DNA of 64,000 bases from Bin87 sp965208015 (lineage in GTDB: Bacteria; Chloroflexota; Dehalococcoidia; Lucifugimonadales; UBA3495), in assembly GCA_965208015.1 (NCBI GenBank), contig OZ242308.1:1-64000 (forward strand). The letters are read 5' to 3'. Below are positions 47,263-55,562 of this stretch, piece after piece (position 1 is the first letter of the stretch; every line of letters begins with the position of its first letter). Below the pieces are notes generated by a model. It did not search any database. It had not been told where the DNA came from and saw only the letters and a list, made by a program, of their open reading frames with translations. The position numbers were made by a program, and so were the translations under genes.

Positions 47263-47499
47263 TTAGCCTCGGCGCCGCCTTGCTGGCGCGGCGCTCAATT
47301 GCTCACTTCCATCGGCCTTGGGCGCTGAGCCAGTTTTCGAGGGCTGCACGTCTCGGTCGAGGAACGTTCTCAGGTAGAGGTTCACCACTGCGCACCAGGC
47401 GCCGCTGCGGTGGTCGCCGTCGGCGTTGATCTGCACGTCGTTGCCGAGGTGGTGCTTGATAGCCAGCAGGGTGGCGGCGACCAGTTGGTCGTAGGGCAT
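47263..47499 (-). CDS. Small hypothetical protein at the IS21 border
   Basis: 78 residues, MPYDQLVAATLLAIKHHLGN..., with a compact hydrophobic/charged N-terminal half (GAWCAVVNLYLRTFLD) and a low-complexity tail. No family recognised. Its ATG overlaps the 6-bp duplication left by IS21 copy 2, so the coding part survives but its upstream region was replaced by the element. No ribosome site is visible now. It may have formed an operon with the gene at 50103-50605 before the insertion. Confidence 0.5.
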   Translation of the reverse strand: MPYDQLVAATLLAIKHHLGNDVQINADGDHRSGAWCAVVNLYLRTFLDRDVQPSKTGSAPKADGSEQLSAAPARRRRG

Positions 47500-47599
47500 C
47501 CTGTGTCAATTTACAGGGTCTTTAGGCCAGTGATTTACACGGACATTAGGCCACCCTGGGGCGTGGTCAATGAATGAATATCAGGTTATGGACGGCGGG

Positions 47600-48385
47600 T
47601 CAATCACCTCCTTTGCCCAGGATCTTGGCCACCTTGCCCAGCAGGGTGCGGTGGGGCGACAGGCGCTCCCGGTAGCTCTGGCCCTCGATGACGATCTGGT
47701 AGCTGGTGTTGGCCAGGCGGTCCAGGGCGCTGTTGCCGAGGATGGGGTCGTTGAAGAGGCTGAGCCATTCCTCCACGGCCCGGTTGCTGGTGACGACGAA
47801 GCTGGAGGCCCGGTGCTTGTCGATGATCAGCTGGTAGAGGTCGGCGGACTGCTGGGCGGAGAAGCGGTGCAGGCCCAGGTCGTCCAGTATGAGCAGGTCC
47901 GGGGTGAGGAAGGAGCGGAAGGTCTTGTCGGTGGAGTTATCGGCCCGGGCCTGGTTCATGGCCTTGAAGAAGTCGTCGGCGTGGACGAAGCGGACGGAGT
48001 GTCCGGCGCGGACGGCGGCGTGGCCCAGGGCCTGGGCCAGGAAGCTCTTGCCGACGCCGGCGGGACCCACCAGGAGGACGTGTTCGCGCTTGTCCAGGAA
48101 TTCCAGGGAGAAGGCGGCGTCCAGCAATCGTCGGTCCAGGGTGATGTCGGCAGTCCAGTCGAAGTCCTCCAGGCGGCAGATTTCCTGGAAGCCGGCCCGG
48201 TGCAGGCGGGTCTCTGTGCGGCGGTGGTCGCGGCGGTTCACCTCATCGGAGAGGATGATCTCCAGGAAGGAGGCGTAGTCCAGTTGCTCCCTTCTGGCCA
48301 GGGCGATGCGTTCGGGCAGGGTGGCGGCCATGGCCCCCAGCTTGAGGGACTTGAGCAGGGGCGTGAGGTCAGTGGTCTTGGACAT
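47600..48385 (-). CDS. istB: IS21-family helper ATPase IstB, copy 2
   Basis: 261 residues, identical in sequence to the istB product at 1771-2556 (Walker A GPAGVGKS, Walker B LILDD). In this copy istA ends 6 nt before the start codon, so the istA stop lies inside the istB ribosome site. That geometry would couple translation of the two genes. Confidence 0.97.
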   Translation of the reverse strand: MSKTTDLTPLLKSLKLGAMAATLPERIALARREQLDYASFLEIILSDEVNRRDHRRTETRLHRAGFQEICRLEDFDWTADITLDRRLLDAAFSLEFLDKREHVLLVGPAGVGKSFLAQALGHAAVRAGHSVRFVHADDFFKAMNQARADNSTDKTFRSFLTPDLLILDDLGLHRFSAQQSADLYQLIIDKHRASSFVVTSNRAVEEWLSLFNDPILGNSALDRLANTSYQIVIEGQSYRERLSPHRTLLGKVAKILGKGGD

Positions 48386-48391
48386 GGGTGA

Positions 48392-49966
48392 TCACCTCCG
48401 GTGGGTGGATTGGAGCATGAGCGGAATGGGCGAATACGGAGCCGGCCCGGGCGAAGCGTCCGGCGGGTGGGGCAGGGGCAGTTGGGGCGAGGTCTCCTCG
48501 TCCAGGGCCTGCACCAGGATGCGCTCCAGGCGGCGGACGTCGATGAGGTCCACGTCCAAGGCCCTCCGGCAGGCGGCGTCCAGGCGCGGGCCGGTGTAGC
48601 GCTCGGCCAGGCGCAGCAGCTTGTGCCCCTGGCGGAGCTTGGCCCAGGGCAGGGGGTCGGCCAGGAGGCGCTGGGCGAATTCACCCACCGCCGGCCCCAG
48701 CCGGGCCGCCTCCCGCTTGAGCTGGTCCGGCGCCCGGGTGGTGTAGGGGCCGATGCGGGCGGGATAGTCCTTTGGATCGGTGGCCCGTCCGCCCTTGGGC
48801 TGGCGCAGGTGGACCTTGATCAGGCGGCCCTTGTAATAGACGTGCACCAGCTTGCTGTCGGCCCGGACCTCGACCTTCTGCCCCGGCGGGCAGAGGTCCG
48901 AGGGCACCGAGTAGAGGGCCTGCTGGCACTGGACGTGGTGGTCGGGATGCACCTTGAGGGTGCGCCAGTGGGCGATCTCGTAGGGTTCGCCGTCCCAGGG
49001 GAGCAGGGTGTGGCGCTCCTCCTCCTGGAAGACCACCAGCGGCTGGCGGCGGGTGGTGCCGTGGACGCGGGTGCCCGCCACCTCCCGGCACCACCTGGGG
49101 GCCTCGGCCCTGACGTGGGCCAGGCTGTCGAAGCTGGCGCCCTTGAAGAAGCGCTCCCTGGCGTAGGGCACGTTCCGCTCCACCTTGGGCTTGTCCTTGG
49201 GGTGGCGCACCCGGGCCGGGTCGGCGAAGAAGCCCCGGCGCTGGGCGTACTCCAGGAAGCTCCTAGTCAGCACAGGATTCAGCGAGTCCGGTCCCACCAC
49301 TGCGGCGGGGAAGTTGTCGATGACCAGGTAGCGGGGCACGCCGCCGAAGAAGGCCCAGGCCGCCTCCAGTCCGGCGATGACTTCGGGCAGCGTCTGCTGG
49401 TGCATGGGCCAGAGGAAGCAGTGGCGGGAATGGCACAGCACGATGATCATGGCCCAGACCAGCTTGCGCTTTCCCGTAGCCGGGTCCGGCACCAGGCCCA
49501 GGCGCCCGAAGTCCACCTCGGCCACCTCCCCCGGCGGGGTGTCCTCCATGCGCACCGTGGTACTGCCCAGCCTGGTCCAGTTGCGCCTGATGATGAATCG
49601 CCGCAGGGACTGGTAGGACACCCGGCAGCCGCGAGCCGCCAGCAACTCGTGAATGCGGGTCAGCTGCAACCGGTCGCCGGTGAGCCACTGGTAGACCTGG
49701 TCTCCCCACGGCTCCAGCAGATCGTCCGTGGGCGTAACCACCCGGCGCGGGCCCACTTGCCCAATGGCCGCCAGACGGCTCAACTGCTCCTCGCTGGGAA
49801 CCGGCCCGTCCCGGGCGACGCCCTCCGTCTCCGCCCTCGCCAGGTACTTGGCCACCGTGTCCCGCGACAGCCCGGTGCTCTCCGCGATCTGCCGGCGGCT
49901 CTGTCCCGCCTGCCAGCGGCGGATCAATTCTCCTATTTCCATTCGGGGAACCTCCCGGTACGCCAT
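48392..49966 (-). CDS. istA: IS21-family transposase IstA, copy 2
   Basis: 524 residues; HTH at about 9-46 and DDE residues D152, D217 and E263 as in copy 1. The C4 run gives the tail HPPDASPGPAPYSPIPLMLQ followed by STHRR. The tail differs from copy 1 (PPAGRFARAG...THVQDH) because of one base. The start ATG has GGAGGT 6 nt upstream. Since this version does not overlap istB, it is probably the ancestral form. Confidence 0.97.
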   Translation of the reverse strand: MAYREVPRMEIGELIRRWQAGQSRRQIAESTGLSRDTVAKYLARAETEGVARDGPVPSEEQLSRLAAIGQVGPRRVVTPTDDLLEPWGDQVYQWLTGDRLQLTRIHELLAARGCRVSYQSLRRFIIRRNWTRLGSTTVRMEDTPPGEVAEVDFGRLGLVPDPATGKRKLVWAMIIVLCHSRHCFLWPMHQQTLPEVIAGLEAAWAFFGGVPRYLVIDNFPAAVVGPDSLNPVLTRSFLEYAQRRGFFADPARVRHPKDKPKVERNVPYARERFFKGASFDSLAHVRAEAPRWCREVAGTRVHGTTRRQPLVVFQEEERHTLLPWDGEPYEIAHWRTLKVHPDHHVQCQQALYSVPSDLCPPGQKVEVRADSKLVHVYYKGRLIKVHLRQPKGGRATDPKDYPARIGPYTTRAPDQLKREAARLGPAVGEFAQRLLADPLPWAKLRQGHKLLRLAERYTGPRLDAACRRALDVDLIDVRRLERILVQALDEETSPQLPLPHPPDASPGPAPYSPIPLMLQSTHRR

Positions 49967-50102
49967 CGCTGCACCTCCATTCGAAGTGCAGAAATGGTCG
50001 TTGGTGTGGCTCCCAGGGTGGCCTAAAGACCCTGTAAATCTGCCGGCCTAAAGACTCTGTAAATTTCTCCGTTTACTGGCCTAATGTTCCTGGTCATTGA
50101 CA

Positions 50103-50605
50103 ATCCTGTCGGTGTTGCACGAGCCGTGGCCGGTTCATCGTCATCGCGCCATGTGGGCGGGTAGCAGAAGCCGTCAGCGCCACTCTCCGGAGCGTTGAAG
50201 CGTATTTCCGCTGGCGATAATGCGGGTGCGGGTGCGGGTGCGTACGCCGAGGGGTGCAGCTTCTGTCCCCACATGTTGGCCAGTGCCTGGACGTCCGTGG
50301 CGATGGTGGGCGTCTGGGCGTAGCGGAGGTCCTTGACCGTCCAGTGGTGGGTGTATGGCGTATCTTCTCCCCGCCGCTGCTTGGCGAGCCTTTCCCGTGC
50401 TGCGCGGTTGACCCAAGACCTGGGCGCCAAGTGAGGCCAGCGGCCTGGGTCCGCGTCGGTAGTCTTCCCAGTCATCGCCTGTGGCGAGCGGCAGGCGGGG
50501 CAAGCTGTCCATCAGGTCGCGGCGGTCGGCCGGGTTGACGTGCTCGGGCGGCGTTCGCTGTTCGGAGGGTTGCGCTGTGTGGTTCATGTTTGTTGTCTCC
50601 GCCAA
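50103..50605 (-). pseudogene. Accessory gene truncated by IS21 copy 2
   Basis: Two frames with coding character. The first starts MAETTNMNHTAQPSEQ at 50605 and includes LMDSLPRLPLATGDDWEDY. The second is open from 50475 and includes RSWVNRAARERLAKQRRGED, HHWTVKDLRYAQTP and GADGFCYPPTWRDDDE. They overlap near 50450, which suggests one gene with a single-base shift or two overlapping genes. The 3' end is lost: the reading frame now runs into the element and ends SMTRNIRPVNG... No family recognised. The style resembles the accessory genes at 55.5-58.3 kb. Confidence 0.5.
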
Positions 50606-50671
50606 ACTGAGGCCGAAGTGGGAATTGAATCTGCAGGACAGCGGAAATCAGTTCAGCCGTTTCTATTCAGC

Positions 50672-50689
50672 TCAGCCGCATGCGGCTGA
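50672..50689. promoter_or_regulatory. 18-bp perfect palindrome
   Basis: TCAGCCGCATGCGGCTGA is its own reverse complement. TTCAGC half-copies lie just upstream (50652, 50666). It sits between the divergent gene start at 50605 and the promoter at 50901, as an operator would. Confidence 0.5.
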
Positions 50690-50900
50690 AGGCCGGTCCG
50701 GCAGCGCGGCATGGCTTCATCCTGCCGGCTGAACGGGGGGGCGAAAGATCCGCTCACATCAGCAGTACGCCAGGACAGAAAACGTCACGACTGTCCAATT
50801 AAGTCGTCGGGTTTGCATCGATTGTGAACTTTGACCAAACGAATACTTCAGCATCCTGGCTCCATCGCTACGATTCAGACTCATTGAACCCGTCGGATCG

Positions 50901-50929
50901 TTGACATTAGCAACACCCGTTGTTAGGTT
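50901..50929 (+). promoter_or_regulatory. Sigma-70-like promoter
   Basis: TTGACA (50901-50906), a 17-bp spacer, then TAGGTT (50924-50929). The -35 is a perfect consensus and the spacing is ideal, but the -10 is weak. It lies 54 bp before the GTG start of the first amidohydrolase and would drive 50984-53678. Confidence 0.6.
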
Positions 50930-50983
50930 GGGTGCAAGGTTGTCGCCATACAACACGCCGTGTAATGAAGAGGAGGGCCCGTC

Positions 50984-52372
50984 GTGCCAGTGCAGCGATT
51001 CAGGCCAATGACCAAAGATTTTCCCACCTTCGACTGCGACGCGCACATCGTGGAGCCCGCCGTCATCTGGGAGCGGGCCGCAGATCACCTCACCAGCAGC
51101 GAGCTGGAAGCTCTGAAATCCACTATGTGGTACGACGCTGAAACGAACCAGTTGCTGGTCAACGGGAAGGCTGACGTGAACAGCTTCTCGCCGGTTCCGA
51201 AGACCGGGCCGGGCGCCATCGACATCGTGAGGCTGGCCGGCCCCGGTCTCAAGCACGACATCCAGCGCGCCTTCAACGTCCGCAACCTGAACCCTGAGAC
51301 TGCGCTCACCAGGGAGCAGTCGGATTACCTCGCCCACGGCGGAGCCGACGAGCCCGGTCCCCGGCTGCGGGACATGGACGTGCAGGGTATCGACCAGGTG
51401 ATGATCATACCCACCAGCATCGATACCTACCCTTGGCTACAGAACGCCTTGGGCGCGCGGGCCATGTGCAAGGCCTACAACGATTGGGCTTACGAATACA
51501 CGCGGGAGGACCCGGAACGTCTCTACTTCGCCGCCCTCATCCCCATGCAAAACCCCCAGTTCGCGGTCGAAGAGGTCTATCGCGTGGCCGCCAAGGGCTG
51601 CCGGGTTGCCCTGATCAGGCCCATGGACGCCATGGGCAACTACCCGATACAGCCCAAGTACGAGGGCGTGTGGAATGCTCTGGAAGACACCGGCCTGGTT
51701 TACGGGATGCACCCCTTCCCGGCCTCGGGGGTGGCGAAACCGCCGGGCTATTCCGACCAGTATTCCGGCGCTGAGCTCATCCGCAAGACAATTTCCACCT
51801 CCGGATTGCCGCATACCTTCCTGGGCAACGTGCAGAACTTCCAGGCCGAAGCGTCCCTGTGGGTGACCATGGTGCTGATGTCGGGGTTTTTCGAAAGGCA
51901 TCCCAGGATACGAGCCGCGGTGTTCGAGGCGTCATCCACCTGGCTGAGCTTCCTGCTGGATGAGTGCGACAAGACCTACAGGCTCTACCGGAATGACCGC
52001 AACCTGCCGCCTCTGACGCAACTGCCCAGCGAGACCTTCTTCCAGCATTGCGTCACCGGTTTTGAAGGCGATGAAGCCCCGCCGTCGCGCCTGCCCGACT
52101 ACTATCGGGACATCCTCGCCTGGGCCTCCGACGTCTATCACCACGACGGAGATGACGCGTGGCGAGCCATCGAGACCATGGAAGAGTGCGAGTTGCCCAT
52201 CGACGACCAGGCCAGGTTCCTGGGGGCAAACGCTCGCCGTCTTTACAATATCCAGCCGCCCAGCAAGATCATTCGTGAGCGCGTCACCGAGATCCACCGC
52301 CCGGATTGGTGGCCCGACGAAGACGAAATAAACCAGGCCCTCATGCCGGAGTCGTCGGTCACGCGCCGATAA
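50984..52372 (+). CDS. Amidohydrolase-2 family protein (462 aa)
   Basis: Metal-dependent TIM-barrel hydrolase/decarboxylase family related to ACMS decarboxylase. The start is GTG at 50984 with GAGGAGGG about 6 nt upstream. The N-terminal metal motif is FDCDAHIVEP (D.H), followed by RLRDMDVQGIDQVMIIPTS typical of the family. A HPF motif (GMHPFPASG) and WASDVYHHDG near the C-terminus supply further metal or active-site residues. The substrate cannot be told from sequence; relatives act on aromatic or heterocyclic carboxylates. It is followed after 25 nt by a paralogue, so the two form an operon and may work on the same compound or as a heteromer. Confidence 0.9.
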   Translation: MPVQRFRPMTKDFPTFDCDAHIVEPAVIWERAADHLTSSELEALKSTMWYDAETNQLLVNGKADVNSFSPVPKTGPGAIDIVRLAGPGLKHDIQRAFNVRNLNPETALTREQSDYLAHGGADEPGPRLRDMDVQGIDQVMIIPTSIDTYPWLQNALGARAMCKAYNDWAYEYTREDPERLYFAALIPMQNPQFAVEEVYRVAAKGCRVALIRPMDAMGNYPIQPKYEGVWNALEDTGLVYGMHPFPASGVAKPPGYSDQYSGAELIRKTISTSGLPHTFLGNVQNFQAEASLWVTMVLMSGFFERHPRIRAAVFEASSTWLSFLLDECDKTYRLYRNDRNLPPLTQLPSETFFQHCVTGFEGDEAPPSRLPDYYRDILAWASDVYHHDGDDAWRAIETMEECELPIDDQARFLGANARRLYNIQPPSKIIRERVTEIHRPDWWPDEDEINQALMPESSVTRR

Positions 52373-52397
52373 CCGGCAGCCCATCGGATGACGTGCG

Positions 52398-53678
52398 ATG
52401 ACGACCAGTAAAGACTTCGCTGTTTTCGACAGCGACTCCCACGTGGTGGAACCCCGCGACGTGTGGGAGAAGTATCTTGAGCCCGAGTATCGAGTGTTGG
52501 GTAAAAACGCCCTCTGGCGCGAAGAGGGGCAGTTCGACTCGTACCTCAAAATCAACGGCCAGGTGTTCCGCGACAGCGCAAACCCGAATATCCCCCGTCA
52601 TGCCATCTGGAAGCCTGGGATGACTTGGGACGACGTTGGCGAGTTGGACCCGGATACCCGCCATCCGATGAGCGAGGGCGCCTCTGACCCACAGGCCAGG
52701 CTCCGGGACATGGACGCCATGGGAATAGACCAGACCTTCGTGTATCCGACGTGGTTCGCGGAGGGTTTCCACCTGGTCGAGGACCCGGACGTGTCCTGGG
52801 CGCTGGCGCGGGCGTACAACGACTGGATTGCGGATTTCTGTCAGGCGGCGCCGCACCGTCTCTTCGCCGCCGCAATGGTCCCTTTGGGCAACATGGACTT
52901 TGCCTTGACTGAGTTGCGCCGTGTCGCTGGCACACGATGCTTCCGTGGGGCGTTCATCCGGCCCATGTTCATGGAGGGGCGGTACCTGACCCACCCCTAC
53001 TACGACCCCCTTTGGGGGGAACTGGAGAACCTGGGGTTGGCCGCCGCAGTGCATCCCACGGCCGGCCTATGGAATCCGGAGTGGACTTCCCATGGCCCGT
53101 TCGTGGAAAAGATCAGCGGCCGACTTTCGCAGGCCGCTGGCCTTGGTGGCGGGGGCGGAGGCCCCTTCGCTGGTGGCAGCACCAGCGACCGCAACCGGGC
53201 ATCCCCGGCGACGGGAATGATCCCGTTGGGGCATCCCCTGGCGCCGATTTTGTCCCATTGGCTGGACAACCATATGTTCGTCGCATCCACGCTGATCGGT
53301 TATACGGTCATGCAGCGCTTCCCCGAGATGAGGGTGGTCATGGCCCACGGCAAGGCCTCCTGGATGGACGAAGTCCTGGAGAAAATGGAGGCATCGACGC
53401 GGGTTATCCCCCTCCAGCACTATTATCCCGTCAGGACCGACCCTGAAGAGATGTGGGAAGAAGGCCACGTCATGCTGGGCTTCGACGCAGAAGAGCGCAT
53501 GATCCAGGAGCTCCCCCATTCCTTCGAAAGTAAAGTCGTCTGGGGTTCACGGTATCCGCACCACGACACGACCAGCGCCTGGGACGCCATCCAGGCGCTG
53601 ACCGAGGCACGCGTAGAACGGACCGTCATAGCTCGCATGATGGGCGAGAACGCCCGAGAGCAATTCGGCCTGAACTGA
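52398..53678 (+). CDS. Amidohydrolase-2 family protein (426 aa)
   Basis: Paralogue of the preceding gene. Metal motif FDSDSHVVEP at residues about 10-19, RLRDMDAMGIDQTFVYPTW, AVHPTAG, MRVVMAHGKASWMDEVLEKM and WGSRYPHHDT, which together outline the amidohydrolase barrel. A glycine-rich loop (GLGGGGGGPFAGGS, roughly residues 250-263) is an unusual insertion, probably a surface loop. In an operon with the upstream gene. Substrate unknown. Confidence 0.9.
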   Translation: MTTSKDFAVFDSDSHVVEPRDVWEKYLEPEYRVLGKNALWREEGQFDSYLKINGQVFRDSANPNIPRHAIWKPGMTWDDVGELDPDTRHPMSEGASDPQARLRDMDAMGIDQTFVYPTWFAEGFHLVEDPDVSWALARAYNDWIADFCQAAPHRLFAAAMVPLGNMDFALTELRRVAGTRCFRGAFIRPMFMEGRYLTHPYYDPLWGELENLGLAAAVHPTAGLWNPEWTSHGPFVEKISGRLSQAAGLGGGGGGPFAGGSTSDRNRASPATGMIPLGHPLAPILSHWLDNHMFVASTLIGYTVMQRFPEMRVVMAHGKASWMDEVLEKMEASTRVIPLQHYYPVRTDPEEMWEEGHVMLGFDAEERMIQELPHSFESKVVWGSRYPHHDTTSAWDAIQALTEARVERTVIARMMGENAREQFGLN

Positions 53679-54234
53679 GCCGGCGTTTTTGCCGGCGCGG
53701 CAGTTCACCCCCAAACGCTGCCCGCAATGAGGCTCACGCGTACCCGCCGGTGAATCGCAGACTGACGGGGGTTGAAGTCCAGCATTTTCATGGTCGGCGG
53801 AACACCACGCTCCCCCACCCGTTTTGCTGGCCTGCTGCGTTTTCGGTGGGGAAATAGTGCCCTAGAGAGTTCCGAGCCCGCCCGAGCGGCTCTGAGCGCG
53901 AAATTCGTGGCATCTGATGCGGGTGACGCAACCGGACGCCCCATCGTCGGGGTGGCCGGCTTCGCTGCCAATACACGGTGACGTGGTGTCGTCGTTGCTC
54001 TGCCAAACGTGCCTGGGGTTGCCCAGTTTCGGCCGGAAACGGCCCCGGGCGCGTTTTGGCAGCCCTGATGCGGAAATGTTCTGCGGACCTGAAAACAGCG
54101 CCGCAGAGCACCGATTTGGCGAGGGCGGTGGTCTAGTAACGGAATCGGTGGTCCCGTCGTCGCTGGCGGCGGGCGATTCCTTTGGGCCGGGCGCTAAACC
54201 GAGCACACTGGCTCGCTGAGACTGTTGGCGTGGG
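53679..54234. other. Intergenic DNA, no intact gene
   Basis: A weak GCCGGC-N6-GCCGGC hairpin follows the stop at 53678. At 53998-54036 lies a segment (GCTCTGCCAAACG...GCCCAGTTTCGG) resembling 46991-47029. On the minus strand both could encode a shared peptide piece (NWAT...FG.A), so they may be remnants of the same lost gene. Confidence 0.45.
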
Positions 54235-54535
54235 TTAAGGTAGCCGGTAGGTGCGGGAGGAGGTCACCCCGCCGTCGGACTCGTTCCTCGCGAGGGCGCT
54301 TAGTTCCACCAGCTGCTCGATGTCGTTGGCGGCCGTTACAGCGTCGCATCGAGTCAACCGCCGGTAGCGCGCCGCGGTGATGTTCTCCGGCCCGGACGTA
54401 TGGTTGAAACCTCGTCGAGTTCCGGGCGGCGTCCACCATTTTGTCGGCTTGGTTCACGGCCGCCGTCAGGCAGTGGAGGAACCAGACCAACCAACGAGTG
54501 ACGTCCATCGAGCCGATCTGGGCGCTGGCCGGCAT
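54235..54535 (-). pseudogene. Fic-family protein, decayed C-terminal tail
   Basis: One frame gives DVTRWLVWFLHCLTAAVNQA, the helix that closes the Fic domain in many DUF4172/Fic proteins. After a frame change, ENITAARYRRLTRC, TAANDIEQLVELSALARNES and TSSRTYRLP-stop (TAA at 54235) match the C-terminal winged helix of those proteins. The catalytic HPF..GNGR motif region is absent. AMPylation activity is therefore lost. Confidence 0.65.
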
Positions 54536-54600
54536 CTGGTATTATCCGCGCAGGCGGCGGGATTGCCACGCTACGCTGGCAATGGCAAAGGAGGATGACG

Positions 54601-55446
54601 ATGGCTCTCACGATTGACTGTCAGGTACACGCGTACCAACGGAACACTCCTGAGCGTCCGTGGATGGGATTTCTGACCGGACCGGAGGAGGTTACGGGGG
54701 AAGACATGGTGGCGGCGATGGCGGCGGTGGGAGTGGACGGCGCGATACTGATCTCGCCCTTTGCGATTTACGCCTACGACGCCAGCTACGCGCTCGAGGT
54801 GTACGCGCAGCATCCCACCAAGTTCGGCCTGGTCCGGCCCTTCGATCCCAACTCGGAGACGATTGACGCGGACGTGGAGGAGTGGACGTCGACGCCGGGC
54901 GTGGTGGGCTGTCGGATCATGCTGTCGAACAACGACTATGAGGCGGACCACCCGGGGCTGAACGCCATCCTCGCGGCCGGCGGGCGCGCCGACGTGCCGG
55001 TGAACATCATGGCGGCGGGCAAGCTGCCCCTGCTGCGTCAACTGGCGCAGCAGAACCCCGACACGCGGATCATCATCGACCACCTGGGCCTCGCGCAGCC
55101 CTTCGATCCGCCGCCGCCGGACGCGCCGTTTGCCGACCTGCCCAACGTGCTGTCGTGCGCCGAGCTGGACAACGTGGCGATCAAGATCTCGGGGGCGGGC
55201 ACGCTGTCGCACGCGGGGTTCCCGTACCCCGACATCTGGGAGCCGGTGCACCGCATCTTCGACGCCTACGGGCTGGAGCGGTGCCTGTGGGGGACGGACT
55301 GGACGCGGGCGGTGAACCTGCTGACCTACGAGCAGGGGGTGGAGGCGTTCCGCTTGACGGACACGCTGTCGGACTCGGACCGCGAGATCCTGATGGGTGG
55401 TTCGCTGGCCAACATCTACAAGTGGACACCAGCGGCGAACCAGTAG
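54601..55446 (+). CDS. Amidohydrolase-2 family protein (281 aa)
   Basis: Shorter member of the TIM-barrel metal-dependent hydrolase family. The ATG at 54601 is preferred, since AAGGAGG lies 6 nt upstream, over the ATG at 54595 that touches the ribosome site. Motifs: TIDCQVHAYQ (N-terminal metal site), RPFDPNSETID, CRIMLSN, RIIIDHLGLAQP and LWGTDWTRAVN with the C-terminal catalytic Asp. The pattern is like that of 2-pyrone-4,6-dicarboxylate-lactonase relatives, but the substrate cannot be assigned. Single gene; a REP-like element follows the stop. Confidence 0.9.
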   Translation: MALTIDCQVHAYQRNTPERPWMGFLTGPEEVTGEDMVAAMAAVGVDGAILISPFAIYAYDASYALEVYAQHPTKFGLVRPFDPNSETIDADVEEWTSTPGVVGCRIMLSNNDYEADHPGLNAILAAGGRADVPVNIMAAGKLPLLRQLAQQNPDTRIIIDHLGLAQPFDPPPPDAPFADLPNVLSCAELDNVAIKISGAGTLSHAGFPYPDIWEPVHRIFDAYGLERCLWGTDWTRAVNLLTYEQGVEAFRLTDTLSDSDREILMGGSLANIYKWTPAANQ

Positions 55447-55452
55447 CGGGTG

Positions 55453-55480
55453 CATCCTTCGACAGCCTCAGGCTGAGCGG
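55453..55480. repeat. REP-like element
   Basis: CATCCTTCGACAGCCTCAGG followed by CTGAGCGG, containing CAGCCTcAGGCTG dyad symmetry. It resembles the common TTCGACA-GCTCAGG intergenic elements of many environmental bacteria. It sits between convergent genes, right after a stop codon. Confidence 0.5.
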
Positions 55481-55562
55481 GTAGGGCAAGGTGTGGACAC
55501 CGCGGTCGTGGTCGTCCCTGACTTGCTCGGGGCCACGCTCCGCGATTGTTCTCGCCTGCCGC

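Larger units (their letters stand above)
47504..50102 (-). mobile_element. IS21-family insertion sequence, copy 2 (2599 bp)
   Basis: Inverted copy of the element at 53-2652 with the same TGTCAAT tips. The flanking duplication is ATCCTG (47498-47503 and 50103-50108), 6 bp. The only difference seen is one base fewer in a homopolymer (G4 at 48469-48472 here, C5 at 1683-1687 in copy 1). It interrupts a small accessory gene cluster. Confidence 0.97.
50606..50983. other. Promoter region of the amidohydrolase operon
   Basis: No gene seen. It contains the palindrome at 50672-50689 and the promoter at 50901-50929, and lies downstream of the divergent gene that starts at 50605. Confidence 0.55.

Noticed and set aside
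53678..53698. GCCGGC-TTTTT-GCCGGC as terminator of the amidohydrolase operon
   Set aside because: The arms are self-palindromic and no T-run follows the stem; termination not supported.
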